The notes: a model not told the origin generated them from the sequence alone. 64,000 nt of DNA from Variovorax sp. IB41 (GCF_016405905.1 NZ_JAEFCB010000004.1:233710-297709); one strand, 5' to 3'; shown: positions 1 to 8,753, counted from the first letter of the stretch. Translations and numbers: made by a program.

Positions 1-787
1 CGGCGGAGATGCCACCGAAGATGCCCTCTTCGCGCGCGAGGCGCCGGCACATTTCCTCGGCGTCGTCCTGGCTCACGTTGATTTCTTCATCGACGCGGCT
101 CGGGTCGTAAATCTTTGGCAGGTACTCGGTGGGCCACTTGCGGATGCCCGGGATGCGCGAGCCTTCGGCCGGCTGCGCGCCGATGATGCGCACCGCGGGG
201 TTCTTTTCCTTCAGGAAACGCGACACGCCGGTGATGGTGCCGGTGGTGCCCATGGCGCTCACGAAATGCGTGATCTTGCCCTTGGTGTCGGCCCAGATCT
301 CGGGGCCCGTGGTCTCGTAGTGGATGCGCGGGTTGTCGGGGTTGGCGAACTGGTCGAGCACCCGGCCCTTGCCCTGCGTGACCATCTGCTCGGCCAGGTC
401 GCGGGCGTATTCCATGCCGCCGCTCTTGGGCGTGAGCACGAGCTCGGCGCCGAAGGCCTTCATGGTCTGGGCGCGTTCGACCGAGAGGTCCTCCGGCATG
501 ATCAGCACCATGCGATAGCCCTTGATGGCCGCGGCCATCGCGAGCGCGATGCCGGTGTTGCCCGAGGTGGCTTCGATCAGGGTGTCGCCGGGCTTGATTT
601 CGCCGCGCTCCTCGGCGCGCTTGATCATCGAGAGGGCCGGCCGGTCTTTCACCGAACCGGCGGGGTTGTTGCCTTCGAGCTTGCCGAGGATCACGTTGCC
701 GCGCTTGGCGTTTTCGGCTGCATCGATGCGTTGCAGGGCGACCAGGGGGGTCTTGCCGATGGCATCTTCGATCGTCGGATAATTCAT
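1..787 (-). CDS. cysM: Cysteine synthase B, C-terminus cut by window edge
   Basis: PLP enzyme that makes L-cysteine (or S-sulfocysteine) from O-acetylserine and sulfide or thiosulfate in the cytoplasm. Reading the minus strand from the ATG at 787 gives a start MNYPTIEDAIGKTPL, the PLP-lysine segment GSVKDRP (about K47), the TSGNTG phosphate-binding loop, MEYARDLA, and SRIPGIRKWP typical of CysM rather than CysK. The frame is still open at position 1 at GIFGGIS, so about 262 of the usual roughly 300 residues are present and the stop lies outside the window. It is divergent from the tRNA-Leu gene, 42 bp away. CysM family assignment is firm; thiosulfate use is inferred from the family. Confidence 0.93.
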   Translation of the reverse strand, partial: MNYPTIEDAIGKTPLVALQRIDAAENAKRGNVILGKLEGNNPAGSVKDRPALSMIKRAEERGEIKPGDTLIEATSGNTGIALAMAAAIKGYRMVLIMPEDLSVERAQTMKAFGAELVLTPKSGGMEYARDLAEQMVTQGKGRVLDQFANPDNPRIHYETTGPEIWADTKGKITHFVSAMGTTGTITGVSRFLKEKNPAVRIIGAQPAEGSRIPGIRKWPTEYLPKIYDPSRVDEEINVSQDDAEEMCRRLAREEGIFGGISA

Positions 788-829
788 GGCAGCCACTGTG
801 CCATAATTTTGGGCTTCGTTCAGAACCCT

Positions 830-914
830 GCCCGGGTGGTGAAATTGGTAGACGCAGGGGACTCAAAATCCCCCACCGAAAGGTGTGCCGGTTCGATTCC
901 GGCCCCGGGCACCA
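830..914 (+). tRNA. tRNA-Leu, anticodon CAA
   Basis: An 85-nt tRNA folds by eye. The acceptor stem GCCCGGG (830-836) pairs with CCCGGGC (904-910), followed by discriminator A and an encoded CCA (912-914). The anticodon stem GGGGA/TCCCC holds loop CTCAAAA with anticodon CAA at 864-866, which reads UUG codons. A long variable arm (CACC-GAAA-GGTG) is typical of class II tRNA-Leu. The T arm is CCGG-TTCGATT-CCGG. It stands alone between cysM and an SGNH hydrolase gene. Confidence 0.97.
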
Positions 915-980
915 TCGATACCTTGATGTCGAAATGGGAAAAGGGCTTCCTCGTCATCTTCGGAAGGCACACTGGACGCC

Positions 981-1628
981 ATGCGAAATCGCTCGCGCCG
1001 CACCGTGCGCACCCTCCCCGTTCTTCTCTGGCTGGCCTTGGCACTGGGTGCCACGTCCGCTGTTGCCGCACCCGATTGCACCGTCGCCCTGTGGGGCGAT
1101 TCGATCCTCTACGGCGGGTTCGGCGCGTCGCTCACGAACCGCATCGAGGAGCCGCCGGCCGCCGCGCTCAAGCGCATTCGCCCCGCCTGGACGATTGCCG
1201 ACTACAGCACGCCCGGCGACAGCGCCCACAAGCGCCTGCCGAGCTTCGTGCTGCAGCCGATGCCGGCGCGCGTCGTGGTGCTGCAGTACGGCATCAACGA
1301 TGCCGGCAACGGCTACCAGTACGAGCCGGCCCTGCGCGGGATGGTCGACTACGTCCAGGCGGCCGGCAAGACATCGATCGTCACCGGTCTCTCGCAAGTG
1401 AAGGCCGACCGCATGCCGCAGCGGGACGGCTACGACGCCACGGCCCGTCGCGTGGCCCAGGAAGAAGGCGTGCTGTTTGCCGACTGGGGCGCCGCGCGCT
1501 TCGACACCGCCGACATGGTGGACGACATCCACCCACGGCAACCGTACAGCACGCGCCTCGTGGAGCGGCTCGTGCTGGCGCTCGACCAGGTCGCGCCCGA
1601 GTGCGCGCCGCCCGCCCGACAGGGTTAG
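981..1628 (+). CDS. Secreted SGNH/GDSL-family hydrolase
   Basis: Small (215 aa) serine esterase or lipase-like enzyme of the SGNH fold, probably exported. The N-terminus has an Arg-rich start, a hydrophobic core (about residues 11-27) and an AVAA-P junction that looks like a signal peptidase I site near residue 30. Block I is WGDSILYG with nucleophile Ser41, the block III-like YGINDAG follows, and the C-terminal DDIH carries the Asp181/His184 pair. It is an isolated gene, transcribed away from the tRNA and convergent with the next gene. Substrate unknown; thioesterase, arylesterase or glycan deacetylase activities are all possible for this fold. Confidence 0.8.
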   Translation: MRNRSRRTVRTLPVLLWLALALGATSAVAAPDCTVALWGDSILYGGFGASLTNRIEEPPAAALKRIRPAWTIADYSTPGDSAHKRLPSFVLQPMPARVVVLQYGINDAGNGYQYEPALRGMVDYVQAAGKTSIVTGLSQVKADRMPQRDGYDATARRVAQEEGVLFADWGAARFDTADMVDDIHPRQPYSTRLVERLVLALDQVAPECAPPARQG

Positions 1629-1683
1629 CCGATCGCTTCAATCGCGGTGAAAGGCTTCCGCGGGCAGGCTGGGCATCACGCCA

Positions 1684-2685
1684 TCAGGCCTCGGCGCGCA
1701 GGCCGGTGTGCACCGTCGGATGCGCGAGCCGCACGCGCAGCTCGCGTTTGAGCCGCGTGTTGTCGAGCCGGCGCGATTCCCCCATGAAGCTCAGCAACTG
1801 CAGCGGCAATTGGCGCTCGGCCTCCTCGCGTGCCACGCGCGGCGGGCGCGCCATGCCGTAGAGATCGGCAGCGAGGTCGACGTAGTCGCCCATGCGCAGC
1901 TCGGTGTCGTCCGAGGCGTGGACGATGCGCTGCGGCCGGCCGCGGAACAGCGACGCAATGCAGGCGCGCGCCAGGTCGTCGGCATGGATGTGGCTGGTGT
2001 AGACGTCGTCTTCACGGCGCAGCACCGGCGTGCCGCGCTGCAGGCGGCCACGCGGCGTGCCGTTCTCGCGGTCCGGCGCATAGATGCCCGGAATGCGCAG
2101 GATGCTCGCGCGCACGCCGGCGCTTCGGCCGAGCCAGCGCACGGCGCGCTCGGCGTCCACGCGCCGGTGGGAGCGCGGCGTGTCGGGCCGCACGGCGCGC
2201 GTTTCGCTCACGCGGGCGCCCCCGCAATCGCCGTACACGCCGCTGGTCGAGCCGTAGACCAGGGCCAGAGGCACCGAGCGCAGCCTCAAGGCGCGTGCCA
2301 GGGCCGTGGTGCGCTGGTCGCGCCACCAGGCGGCGCCGCCATCGCGCGCGGGTGGCGCCAGGTGCAGCACCCGCGTCGCGATGCCCGCCAGGCGGCGCAG
2401 CGTGGCCGGCTCGTCCAGGTTGCCCACCAGCGGGCGGATGCCGGCGGCACGCAGCGCGGCGACCCGCTCGGCCGAAGACGTGAGCGCCACCAGTTGCATG
2501 CGCCCGCGCAGGTCGCGCGCCACCCGCTGGCCGACATCGCCGCAACCGACGATCAGAAGGCGCTCGCGCCGGAACCGCGCCGGCAGCGCGCCGGAGGGGC
2601 TATTGATTGAAGGCAAAATCCTGTTCCCTTTCCGTTTCAGACCCAGGCTGAAAAACAAGCCGAAGAATACAGATGACTGCTGCAC
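1684..2685 (-). CDS. NAD(P)-binding epimerase/reductase, extended SDR-like (YeeZ type)
   Basis: A 333-aa Rossmann-fold protein. The nucleotide-binding loop is LLIVGCGDVGQRVA, starting about 40 residues in. Later segments VYGSTSGVYGDCGG and the IPGIYAPDRENG stretch resemble the active-site and substrate regions of YeeZ-like atypical extended SDRs. The ATG at 2685 makes the gene overlap the 5' end of the divergent reductase by 13 bp. The conserved fold begins only around residue 38, so a shorter start downstream (for example the TTG after AGGA near 2616) is possible. Substrate unknown; a nucleotide-sugar or small-molecule oxidoreductase role is an inference. Confidence 0.72.
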   Translation of the reverse strand: MQQSSVFFGLFFSLGLKRKGNRILPSINSPSGALPARFRRERLLIVGCGDVGQRVARDLRGRMQLVALTSSAERVAALRAAGIRPLVGNLDEPATLRRLAGIATRVLHLAPPARDGGAAWWRDQRTTALARALRLRSVPLALVYGSTSGVYGDCGGARVSETRAVRPDTPRSHRRVDAERAVRWLGRSAGVRASILRIPGIYAPDRENGTPRGRLQRGTPVLRREDDVYTSHIHADDLARACIASLFRGRPQRIVHASDDTELRMGDYVDLAADLYGMARPPRVAREEAERQLPLQLLSFMGESRRLDNTRLKRELRVRLAHPTVHTGLRAEA

Positions 2686-3737
2686 CGCCGCACGAAGCCG
2701 GCTTTTCCATCACCGTCGAGCCCAGCGGGCGCCATTTCACGGTTCATGGCGACGAAACCATCCTCGCGGCCGGCATCCGCCAGGGCATCGGCCTGCCCTA
2801 TGGCTGCAAGGACGGCGCCTGCGGCTCCTGCAAGTGCAAGAAGCTCTCGGGCGAGGTCACCCTCGGCCCCCACCAGAGCAAGGCCCTGAGCGCCGAGGAA
2901 CAGCTCGCGGGCTACGTGCTGACCTGCTGCGCGCACGCCACGAGCGACGTGGTGCTCGAATCGCGCCAGGTCACCGAGGCCGGGGCGCTGCCGATCCGCA
3001 AGATGCCGGTGCGGGTGCTGGCCCTCACGCGCCAATCGCACGACGTGATGATGCTGCGCCTGCAGTTGCCGGCCGGCGAGCCGCTGCAGTTCCACGCGGG
3101 GCAGTACGTGGAGTTCATCCTGCGCGACGGCGCGCGCCGCAGCTACTCGATGGCCAATGCGCCGCACACGCTGGCCCAGCCGGGCACGGGCATCGAGTTG
3201 CACCTGCGGCACCTGCCGGGCGGCAAGTTCACCGACCACGTCTTCGGCGTCATGAAGGAAAAGGAAATCCTGCGCATCGAAGGCCCGTTCGGCAGCTTCT
3301 TCCTGCGGGAGGACTCCGACAAGCCGATGATCCTCCTGGCCTCGGGCACGGGCTTCGCACCGATCAAGGCGCTGCTGGAGCACATGAAGTTCAAGGACAT
3401 CGACCGGCCTGCCACGCTCTACTGGGGCGGCCGCCGGCCCGAGGACCTGTACATGGACGAATGGGTGCGCGGCCAATTGGCCCGCATGCCGAACCTGCGC
3501 TACGTGCCCGTGATCTCCAACGCCACGCCCGACGACAACTGGACCGGCCGCACCGGCTTCGTTCACCAGGCCGTGCTGGAAGACTTCGCAGACCTGTCGG
3601 GCCACCAGGTCTATGCCTGCGGCGCGCCCATCGTGGTCGACTCGGCCAAGCGCGACTACGTGGCGCTGGCAGGCCTGCCCGAAGAAGAGTTCTTTGCCGA
3701 CGCGTTCACCACCGAGGCCGACAAGGCCTTGCCCTGA
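2673..3737 (+). CDS. 2Fe-2S ferredoxin/FAD/NAD(P)H reductase (CDP-6-deoxyglucoseen reductase-like)
   Basis: Single-chain electron-transfer flavoprotein, 354 aa. Residues about 10-95 form a plant-type ferredoxin domain with cluster ligands Cys45, Cys50, Cys53 (YGCKDGACGSC) and a cysteine near residue 85. Next is an FAD-binding barrel with RSYSMAN, then an NAD(P) domain with LLASGTGFAPIKALLEH. This layout matches AscD/CDP-6-deoxy-delta-3,4-glucoseen reductase and oxygenase reductases. No deoxysugar genes or oxygenase genes lie nearby, so it probably serves another partner. It ends 31 bp before the Bug receptor gene. Confidence 0.82.
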   Translation: MTAAPPHEAGFSITVEPSGRHFTVHGDETILAAGIRQGIGLPYGCKDGACGSCKCKKLSGEVTLGPHQSKALSAEEQLAGYVLTCCAHATSDVVLESRQVTEAGALPIRKMPVRVLALTRQSHDVMMLRLQLPAGEPLQFHAGQYVEFILRDGARRSYSMANAPHTLAQPGTGIELHLRHLPGGKFTDHVFGVMKEKEILRIEGPFGSFFLREDSDKPMILLASGTGFAPIKALLEHMKFKDIDRPATLYWGGRRPEDLYMDEWVRGQLARMPNLRYVPVISNATPDDNWTGRTGFVHQAVLEDFADLSGHQVYACGAPIVVDSAKRDYVALAGLPEEEFFADAFTTEADKALP

Positions 3738-3768
3738 TTTTTTCGATTTCCCATCCGCAGACAGAAAA

Positions 3769-4749
3769 ATGAAAACGAGACACTTCCTCCTCACCCTGCT
3801 CGCAGGCGCCGCAACCCTCGCCGCGGGCCACGCCACGGCCCAGCAGCAGCAGCAGCGCCCCATCCGCTTGGTCGTGCCCTATGCGGCGGGCGGCCCCGTC
3901 GATGTCACCGCACGCATGCTGGCCGAGCGCGTGAAGGACGTGCTGGGCCCGGTCATCATCGACAACAAGCCCGGCGCGGGCGGCAACATCGGCTCCGATA
4001 TGGTGGCCAAGGCGCCGCCGGACGGCCTCACGATCGGCATCGCGGCCACGGCCACCAATGCGGTCAATCCGTGGCTCTACAGCAAGATGCCGTTCAACGC
4101 CGCGACCGATTTCGCACCGATCACCCAGATGGTCCGCGTGCCCAACGTGCTGGTGATGAACGCCGACACGGCCAAGCGCCTGAACATCAATTCGGTGGCC
4201 GACCTGATCCGCTACGCCAAGGCCAACCCCGCCAAGCTCAACTACGGCAGCGGCGGCAACGGCAGCGCCGGCCACCTGGCGGGCGAGCTCTTCAAGAAGG
4301 AAGCGGGCATCTTCGCGCTGCACATTCCGTACAACGGCGGCAACCCGGCGCAGCTGGCGCTGATCTCGGGGCAGGTCGATTTCAACTTCGACAACCTCGC
4401 GACCGCCGCGCCGAACATCCGCTCGGGCAAGCTGAAGGCCATTGCGGTAACGACGCTGCAGCGCAGCGCCTCGTTGCCCGACGTGCCGCCGGTGGCCGAC
4501 ACGCTCAAGGGCTTCTCGATCGACACCTGGTGGGGCCTCGTTGCGCCGGCCGGCACGCCGCAGGACGTGGTCGCCAAGCTCAACCAGGCCTTCGTCGCCG
4601 CGCTGAATGCGCCGGAAACGAAGACCCGCTTCGCATCGTTGTTGGCCGAGCCGGTGGGCAACTCGTCCGAGCAGTTCGGCGCTTTCATGAAGACCGAACT
4701 GGCCAAGTACGAAAAAGTGGTCAAGGCCACCGGCGCAAAAGTCGACTGA
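3769..4749 (+). CDS. Bug-family tripartite tricarboxylate transporter receptor
   Basis: Periplasmic substrate-binding protein (326 aa) of the TctC/Bug family, which binds carboxylates or related small molecules. The start MKTRHFLLTLL opens a signal peptide ending near ATAQ. The mature protein carries the family features IRLVVPYAAGGPVD, IIDNKPGAGGNIG and NYGSGGNGSAGH. The ATG at 3769 was chosen because the longer open frame upstream lacks a signal sequence and overlaps the reductase gene. No TctAB genes are adjacent; this is common for Bug proteins in Burkholderiales. A run of glutamine codons (QQQQQ) follows the signal peptide. Confidence 0.88.
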   Translation: MKTRHFLLTLLAGAATLAAGHATAQQQQQRPIRLVVPYAAGGPVDVTARMLAERVKDVLGPVIIDNKPGAGGNIGSDMVAKAPPDGLTIGIAATATNAVNPWLYSKMPFNAATDFAPITQMVRVPNVLVMNADTAKRLNINSVADLIRYAKANPAKLNYGSGGNGSAGHLAGELFKKEAGIFALHIPYNGGNPAQLALISGQVDFNFDNLATAAPNIRSGKLKAIAVTTLQRSASLPDVPPVADTLKGFSIDTWWGLVAPAGTPQDVVAKLNQAFVAALNAPETKTRFASLLAEPVGNSSEQFGAFMKTELAKYEKVVKATGAKVD

Positions 4750-4759
4750 AAGGCGGCCG

Positions 4760-4852
4760 TCGCCGGGCCGCCCCAAGGCGGGCCGCGCCTCCCCCTCGGG
4801 GGGTGGCGAATTACACGCAGCGAAGCGAAGTGAAAAGCCGGGGGGCCGTCAT
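4760..4852. repeat. GC-rich Comamonadaceae-type intergenic element
   Basis: The gap between the convergent Bug and livF stop codons is filled by GC-rich sequence with local self-complementarity (GGCCGCCCC-AAGGCGGGCC and CCCCCTCGGGGGG) and near-repeated ends (GGCGGCCGTC and GGGGGCCGTC). From memory, such CCCTCGGGGG...CGCAGCGAAGCGAAG strings recur between genes in Comamonadaceae genomes. It may act as a terminator for both genes. It contains no credible ORF. Confidence 0.45.
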
Positions 4853-5632
4853 TTACTCGCCTAGGTAGGCGGCCCGCACGCGCGGGTCGCGCAGCAGTTC
4901 CTTGGCGTCGCCGTCCATCGTGATGAGGCCGGACTCCATGACGTAACCGCGGTCGGCCAGTTGCAGCGCGCGGTTGGCGTTCTGCTCCACCAGGAGGATC
5001 GTGACGCCTTGCGCGGCCACGGTCTGCACCACCTCGAAGATCTTGTCGCACATGATCGGCGACAGGCCCATGGTGGGTTCGTCCAGCAGCAGCACCTTGG
5101 GGCGCGCCATCAGCGCGCGGCCCATGGCCAGCATCTGCTGCTCGCCGCCCGACATCGTGCCGGCCAGTTGGTCCTTGCGTTCGCGAAGGCGCGGGAAGGT
5201 GACGAACACGCGCTCCATGTCGCTCGCGATGCCGGCCTTGTCGGTGCGGATGTAGGCACCGATCTGCAGGTTCTCGGTGATCGTCATGCGGGTGAAGACG
5301 CCGCGGCCTTCGGGCACCATCACGAGGCCTTCGCCCACGAGGTCCCAGGCGCCGCGGCCCTTGATGCTGCGGCCGAGGAATTCGATGTTGCCCGCGCCCG
5401 CCGGCAGCGTGCCGGTGATGGCCTTCATGGTGGTGGTCTTGCCGGCGCCGTTGGAGCCGATCAGCGAGACCAGCTCGCCCTCGCGCACCTCGAAGTCCAC
5501 GCCCTTGACGGCCTGGATGCCGCCGTAGCCGACCTTCAGGCCGCTGACCTTGAGCAGCGTCTTGCCAGCGGCCTTGGCCTCGACCGCGGTGGCGCGGGTT
5601 TCTTCTTCGCTCGTCATCGTTGCTGTGCTCAT
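4853..5632 (-). CDS. livF: Branched-chain amino-acid-type ABC transporter ATPase LivF
   Basis: Cytoplasmic ATPase subunit (259 aa) of a HAAT-family importer for branched-chain amino acids or related substrates. Walker A is GSNGAGKT (about 59-66), the signature is MSGGEQQMLAMGRAL, and Walker B is VLLLDEPTMGLSP. An extra N-terminal tail of about 25 residues precedes the ABC domain. It is the last gene of livHMGF and starts 1 bp after the livG stop region, so translation is probably coupled. The actual substrate cannot be read from the ATPase. Confidence 0.93.
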   Translation of the reverse strand: MSTATMTSEEETRATAVEAKAAGKTLLKVSGLKVGYGGIQAVKGVDFEVREGELVSLIGSNGAGKTTTMKAITGTLPAGAGNIEFLGRSIKGRGAWDLVGEGLVMVPEGRGVFTRMTITENLQIGAYIRTDKAGIASDMERVFVTFPRLRERKDQLAGTMSGGEQQMLAMGRALMARPKVLLLDEPTMGLSPIMCDKIFEVVQTVAAQGVTILLVEQNANRALQLADRGYVMESGLITMDGDAKELLRDPRVRAAYLGE

Positions 5633-5633
5633 T

Positions 5634-6428
5634 TCAATGGCCCCCCGTTCCGAGGTAAGCCTCGATCACTTTTTCGTTCTTCTGCACGTCGGCCGGCGTG
5701 CCCTCGGCAATCTGCTTGCCGTAGTCGAGCACGGTCACGCGATCGCACAGGCCCATGATGAGCTTGACGTCGTGTTCGATGATCAGGATGGTGCGGTCGT
5801 CCTTGCGGATGCGGTCGATCAGCTCGCGCAGCAGCACCTTCTCGGTCGAGTTCATGCCGGCGGCGGGTTCATCGAGCGCGATGAGCTGCGGGTCGGTGGC
5901 GAGGGCCCGGGCGATTTCGAGGCGGCGCTGGTCGCCATAGCTCAGCGTGCGCGCCTTGTAGTCGGCGAACTTGCCGATGCCCACGTAGTCGAGCAGCTCG
6001 TGCGCGCGGTCGGCAATGGCTTTTTCCTCGGCCTTGAAGCTGCCGGTGCGCAGCATCGCGCCGAAGACGCCCGAATGGGTGCGGATGTGGCGCCCGACCA
6101 TCACGTTCTCCAGCGCCGTCATTTCGGCGAAGAGGCGGATGTTCTGGAAGGTGCGCGCAATGCCGGCCTTGGCCACTTCGTGCACCGCCGTCGGCTGGTA
6201 GGGCTTGCCGGCCAGCTCGAAGGTGCCGCTGTCGGGCGTGTAGAGCCCGGTGATCACGTTGAAGAAGGTGGTCTTGCCGGCGCCGTTCGGGCCGATCAGG
6301 CCATAGACCTGTCCGCGCTTGATGGTGATGCCGACGTCGGAAAGCGCCTGCAGGCCGCCGAAGCGCTTGGAGATGCCGCGGACGTCGAGGATGGTGTCGG
6401 TGGTGGTGGTGGAGGTAGTGGTCGTCAT
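5634..6428 (-). CDS. livG: Branched-chain amino-acid-type ABC transporter ATPase LivG
   Basis: Second ATPase of the importer (264 aa). Walker A is GPNGAGKT, the signature is LSYGDQRRLEIARAL, and Walker B is LIALDEPAAGMN. The last residues YLGTGGH are typical for LivG. The ATG at 6428 (MTTTTSTTTTD) follows a GGAGCAACCGAC ribosome-binding stretch; the open frame continues far upstream, but only as an out-of-frame shadow of livM. The threonine-rich N-terminus is encoded by a run of ACC/ACT codons. It acts as a dimer with LivF on the LivHM permease. Confidence 0.93.
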   Translation of the reverse strand: MTTTTSTTTTDTILDVRGISKRFGGLQALSDVGITIKRGQVYGLIGPNGAGKTTFFNVITGLYTPDSGTFELAGKPYQPTAVHEVAKAGIARTFQNIRLFAEMTALENVMVGRHIRTHSGVFGAMLRTGSFKAEEKAIADRAHELLDYVGIGKFADYKARTLSYGDQRRLEIARALATDPQLIALDEPAAGMNSTEKVLLRELIDRIRKDDRTILIIEHDVKLIMGLCDRVTVLDYGKQIAEGTPADVQKNEKVIEAYLGTGGH

Positions 6429-6445
6429 GTCGGTTGCTCCTTTGC

Positions 6446-7654
6446 TCACGGATTGATCGACATGGGACGCTCGGCACCGCCGGGCAATTCGTCGGCGGGC
6501 GTATCGATGCCCGGCGCATGGGTCTGCAGCGAGCCGGGGGCGACGGCCGCATGGGCCGGGTCGACCGGCACGCCGCCCTTGCGGGTCAGCGTCTTGCCGT
6601 GCTCGGGCGAGGGCCACAGGCCCCGCGGACGCACCAGCATGATGATGATCATGGCGAGCGCGATGAAGAGCTGACGCAGGATGGATGCATCCAGGCGCCC
6701 GTCGGTCAGCGACTGCAGCGGGCCGGCCACGTAGCGCAGCACTTCGGGCAATGCCGCCAGCAGCACCGCGCCCAGGATGACGCCGGGCAGGTGCCCGATG
6801 CCGCCCAGCACCACCATCGCGACGATCATCACCGACTCCATCAGGCTGAAGGACTCGGGCGACACGAAGCCCTGGAAGGCCGCGAACATCGCGCCCGACA
6901 CACCGCCGAAGCTCGCGCCCATGCCGAAGGCCAGGAGCTTCATGTTGCGGGTGTTGATGCCCATCGCCTTGGCGGCGATTTCGTCTTCGCGGATGGCCAT
7001 CCAGGCGCGGCCGATGCGCGAGACCTGCAGGCGGTGCGAGATGATGATGGTGGCGATCACGAGCGCCAGGAACAGGTAGTAGTACAGCGACACGGAAGAA
7101 ACGGTGAAGCCGTCGAACTTCCAGGCTTTGCCGAGGTCGAGGCCCCAGAACTTGATGGAGTCGATCGCCGTGATGCCCTTCGGACCGTTGGTGATGTTCA
7201 CCGGCTGGTCCAGGTTGTTCAGGAACACGCGAATGATTTCGCCGAAGCCGAGCGTGACGATCGCCAGGTAGTCGCCGCGCAGCTTGAGCGTGGGCGCGCC
7301 GAGCAGCACGCCCAGGCAACCGGCCACCACGAGCGCGAGCGGAATCACGATGAGCAACGAGGTGTGCAGCCCGTTCGGGAACATCTGCGCGAACCACGGG
7401 AAAGTCTCGGTCAGGTGCGACGAGCCCATGAGCGCGAAGAGGTACGCGCCCACCGCGAAGAAGGCCACGTAGCCCAGGTCGAGCAGACCGGCATAGCCGA
7501 CCACGATATTGAGGCCCAGGGCCAGCAGCACGTAGAGCAGTGCGATGTCGGCGATGCGCACCCAGGCGTTGCCCTGCATCTGCAGGAGCAGCGGCAGCGC
7601 GAGCACCGCGATGGCGCCGATGACGTAGAGAGCGAGGTTTTTGCTGTTCTTCAT
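6446..7654 (-). CDS. livM: Branched-chain amino-acid-type ABC transporter permease LivM
   Basis: Inner-membrane permease (402 aa) with many hydrophobic segments and the LivM-type cytoplasmic loop around GDYLAIVTLGFGEIIRV. The ATG at 7654 (MKNSKNL) is preceded by AAGGAGCGAGAC, an ideal Shine-Dalgarno at 6-nt spacing, so the start six codons upstream is less likely. A hydrophilic C-terminal tail of about 60 residues follows the last membrane segment; it is longer than the minimal LivM fold and may contact the ATPases. Confidence 0.92.
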   Translation of the reverse strand: MKNSKNLALYVIGAIAVLALPLLLQMQGNAWVRIADIALLYVLLALGLNIVVGYAGLLDLGYVAFFAVGAYLFALMGSSHLTETFPWFAQMFPNGLHTSLLIVIPLALVVAGCLGVLLGAPTLKLRGDYLAIVTLGFGEIIRVFLNNLDQPVNITNGPKGITAIDSIKFWGLDLGKAWKFDGFTVSSVSLYYYLFLALVIATIIISHRLQVSRIGRAWMAIREDEIAAKAMGINTRNMKLLAFGMGASFGGVSGAMFAAFQGFVSPESFSLMESVMIVAMVVLGGIGHLPGVILGAVLLAALPEVLRYVAGPLQSLTDGRLDASILRQLFIALAMIIIMLVRPRGLWPSPEHGKTLTRKGGVPVDPAHAAVAPGSLQTHAPGIDTPADELPGGAERPMSINP

Positions 7655-7664
7655 GTCTCGCTCC

Positions 7665-8594
7665 TTACGCACGGTCCGCCACGCGTTCGCCGAGCAGGCC
7701 CGACGGTCGCAGGGTGAGCATGACGATCAGCACGATGAACGCGAAGATGTCGCTGTAGTTGCTGCCCAGCACGCCACCCGTGAGGGTGCCGATGTAGCCC
7801 GAGCCGATGGCCTCGATGAGGCCCAGCAGGATGCCGCCGACCACCGCGCCGGCCAGGTTGCCGATGCCGCCGAACACGGCCGCGGTAAAGGCCTTCAGGC
7901 CGGGCAGGAAGCCCATCGCGTGCTGCGCGATGCCGTAGTTGGATGCGTACATCACGCCGGCGATGGCCGCGAGCACAGCGCCGATGATGAAGGTGGCCGA
8001 GATGACCATGTCGGGGCGGATGCCCATGAGCGCGGCGACGCGCGGGTTCTCGGCGGTGGCGCGCATGGCGCGTCCGAGCTTGGTGTAGTTGACCAGCCAC
8101 ATCAGCACCACGAGCGAGAACGCCGTGACGCTCAGGATCATGACCTGCGTGGGCGAGATGACCGCGCCGCCCACGTGGATGGGGTCGGTGGGCAGCAGGT
8201 TGGGATACGCCTTGTTGGTCGGCTTCCAGATGATCATGGCCAGCGTCTGCAGCAGGATCGACATGCCGATGGCCGTGATGAGCGGCGCGAGCTTGGGGCT
8301 GTTGCGCAGCGGCCGGTAGGCCACCTTCTCGATCACGAAGTTGAGCGTGGCCGCGACGATGCAGGCAATGATCAATGCGATGAGAAGGACCAGCCAGCCC
8401 GGCGTGTTGGGCATGCCGTCCTTCATGAGTCCGATGATGGTCCAGCTTGTGAGAGCCCCCACCATCAGCACTTCTCCGTGCGCGAAATTGATGAGGTTGA
8501 TGATGCCGTACACCATGGTGTAGCCCAAGGCTATCAAGGCATACATGCTGCCGAGTACCAGACCGTTGATGATCTGCTGCAGCAATATTTCCAT
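7665..8594 (-). CDS. livH: Branched-chain amino-acid-type ABC transporter permease LivH
   Basis: Inner-membrane permease, 309 aa, the usual LivH length when read from the ATG at 8594 (MEILLQQIINGLVLGSMYAL). Typical motifs are GYTMVYGIINLINFAHGE near the N-terminus and AFTAAVFGGIGNLAGAVVGG in the second half. It is the first gene of livHMGF; 10 bp separates it from livM. No livK-type receptor gene is present on either side, so the binding protein must be encoded elsewhere or shared with another system. Confidence 0.93.
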   Translation of the reverse strand: MEILLQQIINGLVLGSMYALIALGYTMVYGIINLINFAHGEVLMVGALTSWTIIGLMKDGMPNTPGWLVLLIALIIACIVAATLNFVIEKVAYRPLRNSPKLAPLITAIGMSILLQTLAMIIWKPTNKAYPNLLPTDPIHVGGAVISPTQVMILSVTAFSLVVLMWLVNYTKLGRAMRATAENPRVAALMGIRPDMVISATFIIGAVLAAIAGVMYASNYGIAQHAMGFLPGLKAFTAAVFGGIGNLAGAVVGGILLGLIEAIGSGYIGTLTGGVLGSNYSDIFAFIVLIVMLTLRPSGLLGERVADRA

Positions 8595-8730
8595 AACGCG
8601 ATTCCCTATGTGTTGCACCGTTGCGGGGTGCCATTCACCCACCGTGGCACCGGTTTGGCGCCCTTGGCTGGACAAGCAAAAAACCAGCCAGCATGTGTCG
8701 CAGGCGGATTTGTGGGCGGGATTGTAAGCA

Positions 8731-8753
8731 CGCACCAGCGCTGATTTGGTGCG
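8731..8753. promoter_or_regulatory. Inverted repeat upstream of livHMGF, possible operator
   Basis: CGCACCA (8731-8737) and TGGTGCG (8747-8753) form a perfect 7-bp inverted repeat with a 9-nt spacer in the 263-bp gap between livH and rarA. The half-sites resemble NtrC half-sites (GCACCA/TGGTGC), but the spacing is larger than the consensus and I found no convincing sigma-54 promoter. It is a candidate regulator site for the liv operon; nothing else in the gap looks like a gene. Confidence 0.25.

Noticed and set aside
6390..6430. Simple GGTGGT repeat as a possible CRISPR-like or phase-variable tract
   Set aside because: It is the threonine codon run at the livG N-terminus; the repeat is short, irregular and in frame.
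8731..8753. NtrC-binding site for livHMGF
   Set aside because: Half-sites resemble NtrC sites, but the 9-nt spacer is too long and no sigma-54 -24/-12 pair was found, so it is listed only as an inverted repeat.
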